64,000 nucleotides of DNA from Prostheceraeus crozeri (Eukaryota; Platyhelminthes; Polycladida; Euryleptidae): contig CAJQUW010012679.1 of assembly GCA_907163375.1 (NCBI GenBank), positions 372,001 to 436,000 of the forward strand. Direction: 5' to 3'. The translations under genes and the position numbers were made by a program. Each line of letters starts with the position of its first letter. The first letter of the stretch is position 1. Shown here one piece after another: positions 39,304 through 52,309 of the stretch. Below the pieces are notes generated by a model. The model saw only the letters and a list, made by a program, of their open reading frames with translations. It did not search any database and was not told the origin of the DNA.

Positions 39304-40095
39304 ATGTGTTCAGCAGATTTAGACAAAATTAATAATCATTTAGAAAATCTAACAGAGATTTTGGGTTCATCAAAATTTAGTACGACGTTGAAAATTAAAA
39401 CAACTACTTCATCACACACTTGTAATTTAGTACCCATTCTACATTTAGAACAAAATAAAAATTATCAAATTGCATTGACTAGTTTCTCCACATTTAACAC
39501 TATTCAAAACGTTATCAAAGATGTGAATGACCAATTTAGATATTCTACTGATAAAGGCAAAAAAACGTGGAAAGTACTAACTTTTCTTCCTGGTTCTTAC
39601 GAAGTTGAATCAATATCAAATGAAATTAAGAGACATTTAGGTATACCATTTAAAGATAAGAAACAATTACATTTTGCAGTTGAACTGGCAGTTAATAAAT
39701 TTTCTCTTACTTTAGACGAAAATCATCAAGTTGATTTTAATCATGATAGATCATTGTCAAAGCTATTAGGATTTAATAAACAAACCTATAGTCAAGGTTA
39801 TCATTTATGTGAGAAGATTCCAAAAATAACTGAAATAAATTCAATTGTTGTACATTGTGACATTATTGAAGGAGGATATAGAATGGTAAATTGTGAAATT
39901 TAATATTTAGTTTTCCAGCTTTTACTGTACCCATTGGTTATAGATTAAATGTAATTCCACAAACATTAATATATTTCCCTATTACAAGAAAAACTATTAA
40001 CAACATTAACATTAGAATCACTGATGAGAAAGGACAAGAAATAAATTTTGGAGGTGAAGAGATTATGATAGATCATTTGGTAAGAGAAGTTTAAT
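39304..40095 (+). pseudogene. Penton-like region of Polinton 3 (broken)
   Basis: Counterpart of 19830-20616, with FLPGSYEVESISNEI, SLSKLLGFNKQTY and INSIVVHCDIIEG. It ends with the plain EEIMIDHLVREV tail, without the GGGAG hairpin pair seen in Polinton 2. About one break. Confidence 0.7.
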
Positions 40096-40129
40096 TTTCT
40101 TCTTAAAAATAAAATTTTTTTATTAAAAA

Positions 40130-40896
40130 ATGAGTGAAGTGCTACCATTAAATAAAAAAAACTTAAATTTAATCATCATCCAAACTTATCTAATAAAGTT
40201 TTGTCAGTTATTTGTGGAAGATCAGGTTGTGGAAAAACATATTTATTATTTAAAATTTTAACGACTCCAAATTTTTTGGATTATAACAATCTTATAATTT
40301 ATACAACAACAGCAGAACAACCCGTCTATCAATTTTTGAAATATGGATTTGAAAATAATCTTAAAAAGACAGCAATTGCTTCATTATTCAAAGAATATGA
40401 AAAATCTGAAGATGAAGAAGAAATAAGTTCGTGGTGTGTAGAAGCAGCAAAAAATAATCAGTTAGTAGAATTCAATAAAAATAGGCATATAAAAATACAA
40501 TTAATAGATGATAGTGGTAATATGCAAGATCCTAGTAAACTAGATAAAACAATGAAACATTGTGTAATTTTTGATGATTGTGTTAATGATAGAAATCAGT
40601 CAGTTCAGAGAAATTATTTCACAAGAGGTAGACATAACAACTGTAGTGTTTTTTATTTAACACAAAGTATGTATTCATTAGATGGAAGTGTTATTAGAAA
40701 GAATGCAAATATATTTATACTTTTTGAAATAAATGCAAGAAACCTAAGTGATTTGTTAAGAGATTTATGTATAAGAGATAAAGATGAATTTAAACAATCG
40801 TGTAACAATGCTTGTTCAAAAGATTACGGATTTATCACAATTAATATTGATAAAAAAATTCATTATAGAGTTATAGAAGATTTGTTTACTGAGTAA
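40130..40896 (+). pseudogene. Packaging ATPase region of Polinton 3
   Basis: Counterpart of 20714-21483. Walker A GRSGCGKT and Walker B CVIFDDCVND are kept in the 231-residue main frame. About one break near the start. Confidence 0.8.
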
Positions 40897-42561
40897 TAAA
40901 AAATTTTTATTCTGAGTAATAAATAATAAAATTTTTATTCTAGACTGATTTAAATAATAAAAATTTTTTTTCTTGACTGATTTAATTAATAAAAATTTTT
41001 TTCTCGACGGATTTAAATAATAATAAATAAACTTTAAAAAGGCAAAGTAGTTATTCCATCAGGTAAAATTTTTCTTTTATCATCAAATGGATCTAATGCT
41101 AATTTATGTTACTCTTTTAAATACATTTTATGTTTCTTTGAATTAAGTCTATAATTACATGCTGTTTTTATTTTATTATTAAATAATGTATTCTTATAAT
41201 CTTGAAGTGTTATTTGGTTAGCCACTGATGCCTTTGAAATACTTTTTAATGTTTTATGTGTTTTAATATTATTAGTTGTATCATAACAAATCATAATCAT
41301 TTAAAATCAATCAAATCATTTTAAATCATTTAGATTTTAAAAATATAGCTTCTGTTATGAAATCTTCATTTCCTAGCTCATCTTTTACTTTACATAATTC
41401 TGAAGGATGAATAAAATCTTTTATTCTATCTATTTCTTCATCAAGTGAAGAATTATACGGTACTGTTAATTCTAAGAAAACGGAATCCGTATCTGTAAAG
41501 TGTAATTTATAGTTTTTGCCATAAGCAGGTGCTAAATGATCATATATAAATCTATACATAAATAGCTTAGCTAGTTCTAATATAGTGAATCCAATAAAAT
41601 TAAACTTATCATGCTTTACGCTGATTCGACGTAAATGTACAGCACATAGTTCATCACTGAATCTAGTAGTTCTTTTATATGTAGGTTTCCTTGTTAAATT
41701 TTGAAACCTATCTTTTTCATAAACTAATTCAATATTTTGTCTATTACGCACATTTTCTAAAGTCTTACCATAAAATGCATTATTCATTAATTTAAAGAAC
41801 ACGTTTCCAAAATGATCTTTATTTCTTTTAGCTATTTACGTTTTTCAATATTGAACGCTATATAATTTTTTAACCATTTAGATTTTTGATAAAATAGTTT
41901 TCGATGTATTTTGGTGAGAATCATTCCATGTTCTAAATACCAATCTAGCATTCTTCCTTCAACAACATACTTTCCTTTATTACTTTGTGTTAACATAAAT
42001 TTTTTTGTTGTTCATTATTTCTTAGGAATTAAAGATTTTTGATAATCTGAAAAATCTTCTATATTGGGAATTTTGTTTTCGGGACAGAAAGGAAAATATT
42101 TTGTTTTATCTTTTATTTCATCAGGATATACTAAATCAACTTCATATATATAACCATGATCATAATTTCCATCATATGTTTTTTGATAATCAAGAATATT
42201 ACACCATTCCATCTCACCTGTTGGTAATTCTTGTATCATGCAAGAAGAATATAAGCTATTAAAATCACAATATAACAAATAGTTTTCTCTCTTGAATTCA
42301 TCAACTGCTGCTTGACTCTCTTCATTTGATATAAGTCCTTCTATATTTTGATTAAACAATTTTATAAACTGATCACTTTCTTCTGGAGATAAAGGTTTCA
42401 TTATTCCATAATCATCAGGATTTACTTTTTTATTATAACATTTAACATATCTATTACCTAAAACTGATGAAACACCACCTCTAATTCCAGATTCAAAAAA
42501 TAATAATTTATCATATGTATTTTCTTTATAATGTTTAAGTTTAACACCAGTATGTTTTAAT

Positions 42562-42569
42562 GCTGGTAA
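42562..42569. repeat. 8-bp target duplication of the MITE (left)
   Basis: GCTGGTAA here and GCTGCTAA at 43224-43231 differ by one base. The undisturbed Polinton 2 sequence at this point has a single CTGCTAA. Confidence 0.8.
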
Positions 42570-43223
42570 CAGTGGCGGCTCGTCGATTTGGGCAGGTGGG
42601 GCACTGCCCCACCTATTGAAATGTTGTCTAACTTAAATAACCAGCAACATCAGTAGTAGACTCCATTTCTTGATCATAAATTTCAACTATACTTCATGTA
42701 CATCTATTCCATTTGCGCGACAGTGACGCTAGCAGAATCCATCAATCGTTTTCAAGACTGATGGGCGCGCCCAAGCATCGAGATTGAGATGACGTGAGAG
42801 TGGTTCATTTCACGATCTGAGCGAATAGACAGAATTAACACGCGATGAATGCGTCACAGAATGGGCACTCCAGAGGGAGCCCTAACGCTTCTGATTGGTT
42901 AACCGTCAATGCAAAGACAATGCATTGTGATTCCCTTTTTACTGAGTGAGGTGATGTGAGGTTAGCACCAGCGATCAGTCCATGAATCAGCATACAATAT
43001 CCTTCGGTATCTGTAATCTATATTCAAAGCCTGAATGATAGACAAAATGTTGCTTCAACCGTGTAACTAAATGCAGTGACATAGACTTACACATGTATAG
43101 CATGTTGCTAACATATTCTTTGCTTTTCATTTACAAAATCAGATCCTTTTAGACTAGATTTTTGATTATGTAAAAATTTCATGCTTATGCCCCACCTGGA
43201 CCAAATGTCACGAGCTGCCACTG
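42570..43223. mobile_element. hAT-type MITE (654 bp) inside Polinton 3 PolB
   Basis: The termini CAGTGGCGGCTCGT and ACGAGCTGCCACTG are imperfect inverted repeats. Further in, GGGGCACTGCCCCACC and GCCCCACCTGG continue the similarity. The 8-bp target duplication and the CAGTGGCG end are hAT-like. It codes for nothing and is less AT-rich than its host. It is absent at the matching site of Polinton 2, so it arrived after the two copies separated. The one mismatch in the duplication suggests moderate age. Confidence 0.85.
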
Positions 43224-46183
43224 GCTGCTAACCATGTTAAACCTGGTGTAGAATAACAATAACATGAATCTATTCCATAATATTCTAAACACATATCACG
43301 AAAGTTTTCAAAAAGATCAGTAAGGATTAATACATCTATCTGAAGATATTTCATTGTATAATCATCCATTGTTCTACAATTTAACTCTCTCCAATTCTTT
43401 TCAGCTTCTGCATAGTCTTCTTCATATAATTGTGATTGTTTTAATGTTGATTTAAATTTATTTATTGGAGGAAGTTTTTGTTCTTTCATTATTTCATTTA
43501 TTCTATTTATATCTTCAGTTATATATTCATATGGAAATATGCCTTTTAAAGGTTTTAAATTATATTTATTTAATATTTTACATTGTTCAGGTTTCAAAGT
43601 TTTTCCCATAACATCTAATGAATAAGGAGTAAAAAATCTAAATGCATCTAAAATTCTAATACAACCTAATTGCATTGAAAAATATTCTTCTTCTGTTTTA
43701 CATAGTACATTTATTTGTTGTTGTTGAAAATTTTTCAGATGAAAATAAATCTTTCATTACTAAATGGAAATCATATTTAGAACCATTGTAGAAATATAAA
43801 GGAACAAAGTTATATTTAAATTTATTAGCATTAAGATTACAAGAATTATGTGCTGCACCTCTATATAATCCATTTAGATGATCATGATCTTTTACTTTAT
43901 CATTACCCAATTTTTTTCCACAGTAATAACAATTTTTTTCATTAACAAAATTAATTTTTTCTTCATCCGTTAATGGAAGCATTGGTATATTTGTTTCAAG
44001 CAATTGTGAAAAATAATTTTGTAATTCTTCTACTTTCTTTGTAAACATTTCTGAACTATCTTCACCATAGTATTGATAATATTCTGATTTAAATAATTCA
44101 GGATAATTTGAATGAATGTACATTCCCCAACATAATGGTTTTTGTTCAAATAAATATTTTTCTTTACTTTGTTCAGGTGCATTTTTTTCATATTTACCAT
44201 TATCAGAATTTTGTGTTATGTTAACATTATATGCTTCGAAATCAAAATAAATTGTAAAGGGTACTTTATTTTTCAAATATTTTTCAAATAATGTCTATTA
44301 TATATTAAATAATCATCTTTAGGAAAAGTATTTTCAACTGCTTCATTTTGTTGGCAATTCTCCAAATGTCTATTCATTTCTTCTTTGGTTCTAAAGCTCG
44401 TCATACATTGGAGACAGGGAAAATTAGCATTATCTGAAGTTTTTGTAAATATAGAAACATCTTTACACAATATAAAATGACCCTGATAATATAATATATT
44501 CGCTTGTGCTGGTTGTTTTGTTTGTTTCAATTTTTCAAATTTATCTTGATGTATTTCATGTGTTAAATCGATATGTTTTTGAAAATCTTTTTGAGACTGT
44601 TGATAATTTTGATTTAATATTTGTAGCTGTTGTTCATATTCTTTATTATATTGTTCTTTATATTGCTGTTGACATTTTTTAAAACATTCATTTAATTCTT
44701 TATTTATTTTTTGATTGGTTTCATTTAATTCTTTATTGTCTTCATTTAATTCTTTATTGTCTTTATTTAATTCTTGAATTGTTTCTATCTTATTTTGATA
44801 TTTATGGTGATATTCTTGTGGTAACATTTTTACTTGTTGTTGATAATCTGTTTTACAATTTTGTAAAATTTTATTTAAATTTTTTAATTTTTCTTGATAT
44901 TCTAAAGATAAAGATGAATAATTGGAATCATAATCACAATTAAAATTACGTCCTTTATAATTATTACGATTAATCATTATTGGTGATAATGTTTTTACAA
45001 TTTGAAATTTTTCAGTGCATATTATATTTCCTTGGTAAAAAATATTATGATGCATGTAATTTCCTCTATCATTATAAACTATTTCTGCTTGACATAAATT
45101 TTTATTATTCAAATAAAAATGCTTTGAATCTGAGTAAAATGGAGTAATATCGCCAATAGAAACATAATTCACATTTAATTCAAAAACATTTACTTCTATT
45201 AAATTTTTATTCATTTGATGAAACTTTATTAACCTATTATAATCATATGGAAATTCATCTAAGCCATCAGAGAGATCAAATTCCTTTATATATTCTTATT
45301 TATTATGATGACTTAGTCTTTCTTTGTGATATTCTGCAGGATGTAAATGTGCTATAACACTCCACAGAAAACAATAATCATCTTCATTTTTTATGTTCAT
45401 TATTTGTGGTGAACTGAAAGGAAAAGGAACATAACTACCACCAGTATTATTTATATATTTATCAATTACTATTTTCTTAGATAGTATTTTAACAAATCTC
45501 CAACCGGATTCACGTAACTGGGCTTCAATTATACAATTTCCTAATTTTATCATCGATTCAAATATGGGTTGTATATCATTTACATTATGAATTTCTTGTG
45601 AATTTGTAAAATGTCCTTGTATTATTTCTTCAGGAATTCCATCAGGTCCATTTTTTGTATAAAGTACTTCTACATTCATATAACATTTCAAAGATTTCTC
45701 AAATATTTTGAAAAAGTTGAATAGAATATCAGAAAAAGTTTTATCGGTTTCATTATGTTCAACAGATTCATTAAATAAATATTTTATATCTGTTACAGCT
45801 TCATCGAATTCATCTATTTCGTTAAATTCATCAGTATCGCTAAATAAATATCTTCCATCTGGTACATGTTCATCTTCACTATTAAAAACTCTTTTATATT
45901 CCGAATGTGAATAATCATCAAATATTTTTTTAACTTTTATATCAGTAGGTAATGTTTCTAGATAGTTTTTATAATTATTTAATTTTAATATATTTCCTTC
46001 ATCAACTCGATCTACATTTTGTAAATGCAATTTACTTTGTAAATGAGATTGATAACTTCTTTTTGTTTGCAACTTTTTTTTACATAATACACAATAAAAC
46101 TTTTCCATTTTTTGTTTTTTGAAGAAAAAATTTCTGTTTTAATTTTAGATATAAACATTCTAATATCATGGTCTTGAGAGTAA

Positions 46184-47539
46184 TTATATATTATTATATA
46201 TTTCACGTTCTTTAGTTATTTTATTTTCTTTATCATATAATGTTTTATCAAAAGATAATTTAAATTTATTTTCACTAACTATTGATTCTTCATCAACATC
46301 ATAAATTACACTTTTTGGTATAGGATGCCATTCCCTGATAGGAATATCTAACTCTAAATTACATTTTTTATCTGATAATAATATAATAGAGAAAAATATT
46401 GGTCTTTGATCTCTTTTGGAAAATTTAATAACACCACCATAATCTGAATCATTTTTAGTTTTTATCAAAGATGATAAAATTTTAAATTGATTAGATGTAA
46501 ATCCTAATTCAAATTTTGCAGACCCGACACATAGTTGTCTAATAGTATCTTCAACTATTCCATCATTATTATTTTCAATTGTAAGAAAATGAAATTTGGA
46601 TGAATTTTGATTATATGTAGTATTAATATCATGTTGAGATATAAATTTTTCTTCACTTAAATTTTTATAATTACTAATATCTTTATAATCTTTTTTACCA
46701 TTTACACCTTTTTCAGATGTTTCAGAATCATCATCTATATTATCATCATTATTATCATCATTATCATCATCATTATTATTATAAGATTCTTTAAAATTAT
46801 TATTATAAGATTCTTTAAAATTATTATGATTATGATTATGGTCATTGTTAATAGTATAAGGTGTGGTCCACATATAAATTTTTTCCTGCTGCGCCAAACC
46901 ATGTATGTAAGATTTTAATAAATTAATATTTAAGTTTGAATATAATCCTATATAAGTGTCATTATCGTATCTCTGAGGCATATCAGAACTTTCTTTTTTA
47001 TAAATTGTATCTCTATAATAAACTTGGCATAATAATTCTTCATTATGTTTTTTCCTCTCTATATGAATATTGTATTGATGAAACTCATCAACAAATGATC
47101 TATTTTTTTCTTTTGAAGAAGATTTTAATTTTTTAACTAATTCAGAAACATTAATGTAATTAATAATTTTAGTTTCTATCCAATCTGTATTACTAATTGG
47201 TAATACTGCTCTAATAAATCCGTAAACATTATTATGTCCTATTATAACCATATTTTCTTTATTTAATTCTAGATGCGCAACATCATTATATTTACTTACA
47301 ATATCCATAAATTTAATAAATGGTTCACCTGGAAAAATACAAAAATTGGTTTCAATAGAAAGTAAACCTTTAATTTGTTCTTTAAATATTTCGGCTTCTA
47401 ATTCAAACAAGACATTAACATCTATACATGGATTATTATTATTATCAAAACATTTATTTTCAAATCCCGATGACCTCGTGGAATAAGAAGAACAGGATGA
47501 TACGGGCGAATACAATTTTTTTAAATTTGCTTTTTCCAT
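46184..47539 (-). CDS. Possible sliding-clamp-like protein (Polinton 3)
   Basis: Counterpart of 26239-27631. It is one open frame of about 451 residues, so the gene is whole here. PFIKFMDIVSKYNDVAHLEL, MVIIGHNNVYGFIRAVLP and FELGFTSNQFKILSSLIKT are conserved between copies, while the Asn/Asp-rich linker varies in length. The conserved blocks are the better guide to function. It is adjacent to PolB. Confidence 0.35.
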   Translation of the reverse strand: MEKANLKKLYSPVSSCSSYSTRSSGFENKCFDNNNNPCIDVNVLFELEAEIFKEQIKGLLSIETNFCIFPGEPFIKFMDIVSKYNDVAHLELNKENMVIIGHNNVYGFIRAVLPISNTDWIETKIINYINVSELVKKLKSSSKEKNRSFVDEFHQYNIHIERKKHNEELLCQVYYRDTIYKKESSDMPQRYDNDTYIGLYSNLNINLLKSYIHGLAQQEKIYMWTTPYTINNDHNHNHNNFKESYNNNFKESYNNNDDDNDDNNDDNIDDDSETSEKGVNGKKDYKDISNYKNLSEEKFISQHDINTTYNQNSSKFHFLTIENNNDGIVEDTIRQLCVGSAKFELGFTSNQFKILSSLIKTKNDSDYGGVIKFSKRDQRPIFFSIILLSDKKCNLELDIPIREWHPIPKSVIYDVDEESIVSENKFKLSFDKTLYDKENKITKEREIYNNI

Positions 47540-47585
47540 TTTTTTATTTTTATGTAAGAAAAAATTACTTTTTTATTGTTAAAAA

Positions 47586-48473
47586 ATGATGTCACCAAAT
47601 GTTGGTGGAGGTGCATATATCCTGAATAATCGTGAATCAGAAATAGAAATAGAAAATTATATCATGAAAACTGGAGACGTTTTATCTGGTCCATTGCATC
47701 TTTCTATTCTTCCGCAACAAAATACAGAGTTAACAAATAAACAATATGTTGATACACAAATCAATGACTTAAAAGAAAAATATATAAACGATGTTTTGGT
47801 TCCACTGATGAATGAATTCAAGTTGCTAAAACTTAATGACAAATTATTAAACGAAAAATTATTAAAACTTGATAAAAAGGATAGAGAGCTAGAAGCAGAT
47901 ATAGCAAAACTTTTTTAAAAAATTTCTGAACAATCAAAAATTTTAATATTACTTTCTGAAAAGTTAAAATCTGCAGTCATTAAAAATAAACATCAGATAA
48001 AATTATTGAAAGAACAATTAGAAGATGAAATAGAAAAACTTCCTGAAAGAATTAAAAAAAATTTAAAGCAGTTACAAACTACATTCCAAAAAAGTGTTGA
48101 TGAATTGAGTTCTAAAATTACTCAACAAATGAAAAAGATGAATAGAATAATAAATGAAGAAAACTCACTTAATCAAAAAGTTGATAAAATGAAAACTCTT
48201 AAAATCAATTTAGAAAATGAATTAAAGAAAAATTTGCAAGAAAAATCTAAAGAAAATAAAGATCAGTTAGATGCTGTTAAAAAACAATTAGATGTTCTTA
48301 AAGTTCAATTGAATGCTCTTAAAACGGCGTTGAAGATGAATCAGGAGAAAATGCAAGTTAATAGAAAAGAAATTAAAGTACATCACACGCTGATTGACGC
48401 AATAGATAAAGTGCAACAGAAAATTAATAAAGTTATCACGAAGCTGTTGTCCATTCACACACGTAAATCTTAA
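47586..48473 (+). pseudogene. Fibre-like coiled-coil region of Polinton 3
   Basis: Counterpart of 27758-28645, with MKTGDVLSGPLHLSILP and NKQYVDTQI kept. The G in LSGPL is closer to the tail-fibre pattern than the D of Polinton 2. About one break. Confidence 0.5.
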
Positions 48474-48533
48474 TCACATACGTAAATGTAAACGTAAATA
48501 TTTTTTCCCAAAAGACAAATTTATTCCTAAAAA

Positions 48534-49066
48534 ATGCCTATAATTTATAAACACAATCTTAAACATTTTGCTTCAAATAAAAAAATAGCACATGAACCAT
48601 CTATGAAATCTGTTTGCCATTATAACAATGTGGAAACTATTCAAAAAGAAGGAGATAGTATAAACAGCGTAGCTAGTGTAAACAGCGGAGCTGGCATCTT
48701 TTCTGGCATAGGAAGTATCGTTAACTTAATTAAAAATAATAAAGATTTGATTACATCTGCTGCAAAAGGAGCAGCTGCTATAGGTAGTACAGCTAGTGCA
48801 ATATCAAATGCTGTTAAGTCTCAACGAATTAAAACAACTAGAAACTATTCGTAAACTTAAGAATGATTCTGAAGAACCAAAAAGATTAAAAAAAATTCAG
48901 AGGAAACAAAAACAAAATTGCTAACATAGCTGCAGGGTCTGAGAGTAAACATGAGAAGAAATCAGGCGTAGCCATAGAACCTACGGTTCGTTCAATTGAA
49001 GAAATAATTATAATTATAATAAGAGGTAATGGTGTGAACAGCGGAGCTGGTTTAGCAAAATTCTAA
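48534..49066 (+). pseudogene. pVI-like region of Polinton 3
   Basis: Counterpart of 28767-29267. It has a 36-nt block absent from Polinton 2 (48654-48689, two 18-nt units with AGCGTAGCT and AGCGGAGCT) and a complete double hairpin at 48965-48989. About two breaks. Confidence 0.5.
48965..48989 (-). mobile_element. Double-hairpin cassette b3 (Polinton 3)
   Basis: It has the same sequence as cassette b2. At the matching site in Polinton 2 (29190-29198) only the GGCGTAGCC half is present, so one hairpin was gained or lost. Confidence 0.8.
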
Positions 49067-49216
49067 AAATATATTTTAGTAAAAATCTTTTTGGGTGTGA
49101 GAAATTTTTTTTCTATTTGTGAGAAATTTTTTTTGTGTGTGAGAAATTTTTTGGGTGTGAGAAAGTTTTTTCTATGTGTGAGAAAAAACAAAAAGTCAAA
49201 TTATTTTTTTATAAAA

Positions 49217-50581
49217 ATGTCTTCGCTTATCGAAAATAAATTTAGATTAGACGATCCTCCGTTCGTCAGTTACAATCAAAAAAAGAATGACTATATAAGA
49301 ATTGCTATGAATCCCGGATCTTCCAGTAGAGTAAATACTGGAGGTGATTTAATTTTTGAAGTTGACAATCAACAAAGTTATTTATATTTACCTGATTCAT
49401 TTTTACACTGTGAATATTCTTTATATAGTGATGCCAATTTTACAACACCATTACCAGAAACCGATAATATTGCATTAGAGAATAATTTTTTTCCAAGATT
49501 ATTTACACAAATGCGTTTAGATGTTGCAACTCAAAATATAGAAACAATAAGTGATTCTCCAGGTGTAATTGATACAATGCTTAGATTTGTAACAATTGGT
49601 GAAAATAATAAAAAGTATGAAATCGAAGGTTGGTTTCCTGATACTAATGATGGTATAATTGTTGATGATTTAACTCACGCTGGAACAGATGCAGCAGGAA
49701 TTGCGAAAGATGTATAAAATATTGCAAATCATTTAAATAAAACAAACAATACTGCATATAAAGAGAGACGTGAATTTAACAAGAAAAGTAAACAGACAGT
49801 AAATTGGTCATTGTCTCCATTATTCGGATATTTAGATTATGATAAAATATCATATCAATTAAAATTTAAGTTAATAATTCATCGCACAGCAAATAATGAA
49901 TCAATCTTTTATTGTAAGACTGGAAAAAAAGCATATTTAAAAATTGATGGACTTGAATGGTGGATTAAGCATATTACTCCTAGTTTAGAGATTGAAACAG
50001 CTATTGCAACAAGATTAGATGCTAACAAACCAATTCCAGTAAATTTTCTAAAGCGTACATCTAGTTCAGTAATTTTTTCCGAACAAAGATTTAACTGGCA
50101 TTTTACTAGAACTGCGAATACTCCAAGATATTTATTACTAACATTTCAAAGAAATAATTCTCCAAGTTTTGATAAGAACAATAATCTTTTCCATATTAAT
50201 GCAATTCGAAGTTTACAAGTTTCATTCAATCAAACCCGATATCCAATTGATCCATTAAGATTCGATGATACCAATAATCAATTTATAGAAGGATATGATG
50301 CTTATCGAAATCTTTGTATAGAATTTGGAGTTGAACCACAATTAACTCCTGGAGATTGGAAACATTTATATCCTGTTTTCTGTTTCGATTTAAGTGCACA
50401 ATCTGAAGATATTATCAAGACTGGTTGTGATGTAACAATTAATATTGAAAAGAAAGATTTCACAACTTCATTGATGGCTTATGGTTTATTGCTAGAAGAT
50501 GTAAAATATTCTATTGAATTCTTAATGGAAAGATGGCTAGGATTGGTTAGTAACCTGAGGACCTTCGGTCCGATCGGTTAA
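49217..50581 (+). pseudogene. Major capsid protein region of Polinton 3
   Basis: Counterpart of 29405-30717, with the same NPGSSSRVNTGGDLIF and NQQSYLYLPDSFL motifs. About one break. Its 3' end runs into the hairpin cassette at 50541-50577. G/T-rich repeats (GTGAGAAATTTTTT, 49090-49190) lie upstream and are absent from Polinton 2. Confidence 0.75.
50541..50577. mobile_element. Hairpin cassette c4 (Polinton 3)
   Basis: GGTT-AGT-AACC (50545-50555) and GGACC-TTC-GGTCC (50559-50571), then GATCGG. It is nearly the exact complement of the second unit at 28675, yet at a different locus. Confidence 0.8.
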
Positions 50582-50687
50582 TTAAAATTTTTTGATAACT
50601 AGAATAGATTAAAAATTCTAAACTTAAAAATTTTTCATAACTACAATAGATTAAAAATTTTCATAACTTAAAATTTTTTTATTAAAA

Positions 50688-51130
50688 ATGTCGCAAGCGA
50701 AAAGTAATAATAATAAAACTGTTGAATTAAAATTACGTAACATTGTTGACAAAAATGCACCTAAAACTATTACGATTAGCAAAAAGAAATATTACATAAG
50801 TAAACCAATGATAGAGAATATTAAATTACAAGAAGAAAAGAATGGAGGAATTCTACCATTAATTCCACTAATCATAGGCGGCATAGCAGCAGTAGGAAGT
50901 GTTGCAAGTGGGACAGCTGGTATTGTCCAAGCAGTAAATAAAAATAAATCAGAGAAGGCAGCATTAGAAGAACAAAAACGTCATAATAGAGAGTTAGAGA
51001 AAGTTGCTAGGGGTGAAGGAATAGTAGATAATTTTATTAGTAAATTAAATTTAGTTGATGAAGGAAAACGAGTTCTTAAAAATATTTTCTACATAATGTT
51101 GATGATTTAATTGAAATTAAAGAAACTAAA
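50688..51130 (+). pseudogene. pX-like region of Polinton 3
   Basis: It starts MSQAKSNNNKTVELKLRNI and runs into GGILPLIPLIIGGIAAVGS and the charged tail. Counterpart of 30913-31441. About one break. Confidence 0.5.
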
Positions 51131-51199
51131 GATGGTTCTGGAATATATCTAAGTCCTAGTATGATTCGGTAAAACATCTATTTTATTTTATCTTTAAAA

Positions 51200-52291
51200 A
51201 TGTATTCTACAAATTCCGAAAATTTAATTAAATTAAAAATTTCTAATTTAGATTTATTGAATTATCTCTTAAAGTATATAAAACCTCAAATTGTCAGCAT
51301 ATTGAAAGTGATATACAAAAAACATTAGAAAACTTTCATGGATTTATTTGGAGTAGATATTCAAAAGAAAAACATCTTCCTGGTCATTCATATACCGGTC
51401 CAGGAACTCGATTAGATATAAGACTAGATGAGAATAATAATCCAAAACCAGGTGAAGAACCAATAAACAGAGTAGATGCAGCAGCTTATAGACACGATTT
51501 AGCTTATCGAAATCATGACCTAAAATCTCGTCATGTAGCTGATAAGATGATTCAAGAATTAGATAGTATTCAGAATCCTACATTTAGAGAAAAAATTGAA
51601 AGAATATTTGTTAAGAAAGCTTTACAAGCTAAAATATTATTCGATCAGGGTTTAAATGAAACCTACGCGTCTGAAATTCATAAAGAATATAGAAAGCCTA
51701 AATATCTATTGAAAGTAAAAGTATTTAATAAAGATGATATTTGGAGTGCTGATCTTATTCATATGCCGAATGATTCTGATTATAAATACGCATTGACCGT
51801 TATAGATTTATATACACGATACGCTTGGGCAAAGCCATTAAAAAACAAAAGTGGTCTGTCAGTTAAATATGCGTTTGAAGAAATCTTTAAGGAAAGTTTT
51901 AGAAAGCCAAACAAATTGTTTGTTGATAAAGGATCGGAGTTTTATAACAGAAATGTTCAGCCACTATTTGAAACTGTTTATTCCACAGAAAATGCTGGCA
52001 AAGCTGTAGTAATAGAAAAGTTAAATCGGACGTTAAAAATAAATTATTCAAGAAATTTACAGAACAAGGAAATCAGAAATGGTTATAAATATTACCAGGA
52101 ATTGTAGATCAGTACAGTAATAAAGTTCATTCAGGTATTGAAGAAACTCCAAAGAATGCTTCTGACGATCCTGATTTGAAGTTTGTAAAATAAATCAAAC
52201 TTATCCGATTACTTACGAAATCAAAGATTTAGATGATCAGGAAATCACTGGCAGATTTTATCAAAACGAATTACAACGAACTGATTTTTAA
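51200..52291 (+). pseudogene. PLA2-like/integrase region of Polinton 3 (broken)
   Basis: Counterpart of 31523-32812. PLA2 motifs (YTGPGTRLDIRL, AAYRHDLAYR) and integrase motifs (DIWSADLIHMP, FVDKGSEFYN) lie in the same order, with the same short linker but without the 33-nt hairpin cassette that Polinton 2 has there. About three breaks. Confidence 0.75.
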
Positions 52292-52309
52292 TTGTCATTA
52301 TCATTGGAA

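Larger units (their letters stand above)
41034..46108 (-). pseudogene. polB: PolB region of Polinton 3 (broken, with MITE)
   Basis: It starts MEKFYCVLCKKKL (C2-type finger) and holds DDYCFLWSVIAHLHP, the glutamine-rich coiled coil, the CLQCMTSF...HLENC finger, exonuclease FDFEAYN, zinc module CYYCGKKL and palm motifs DFNSLYSS and DTDSVF. It is in many pieces (roughly seven to nine), including a 654-bp transposon insertion. It can be compared with Polinton 2's better copy to date the decay. Confidence 0.85.

Noticed and set aside
42570-43223. piggyBac or CACTA-type MITE
   Set aside because: The target duplication is 8 bp (one mismatch), not TTAA or 2-3 bp, and the ends start CAGTGGCG, which fits hAT better.
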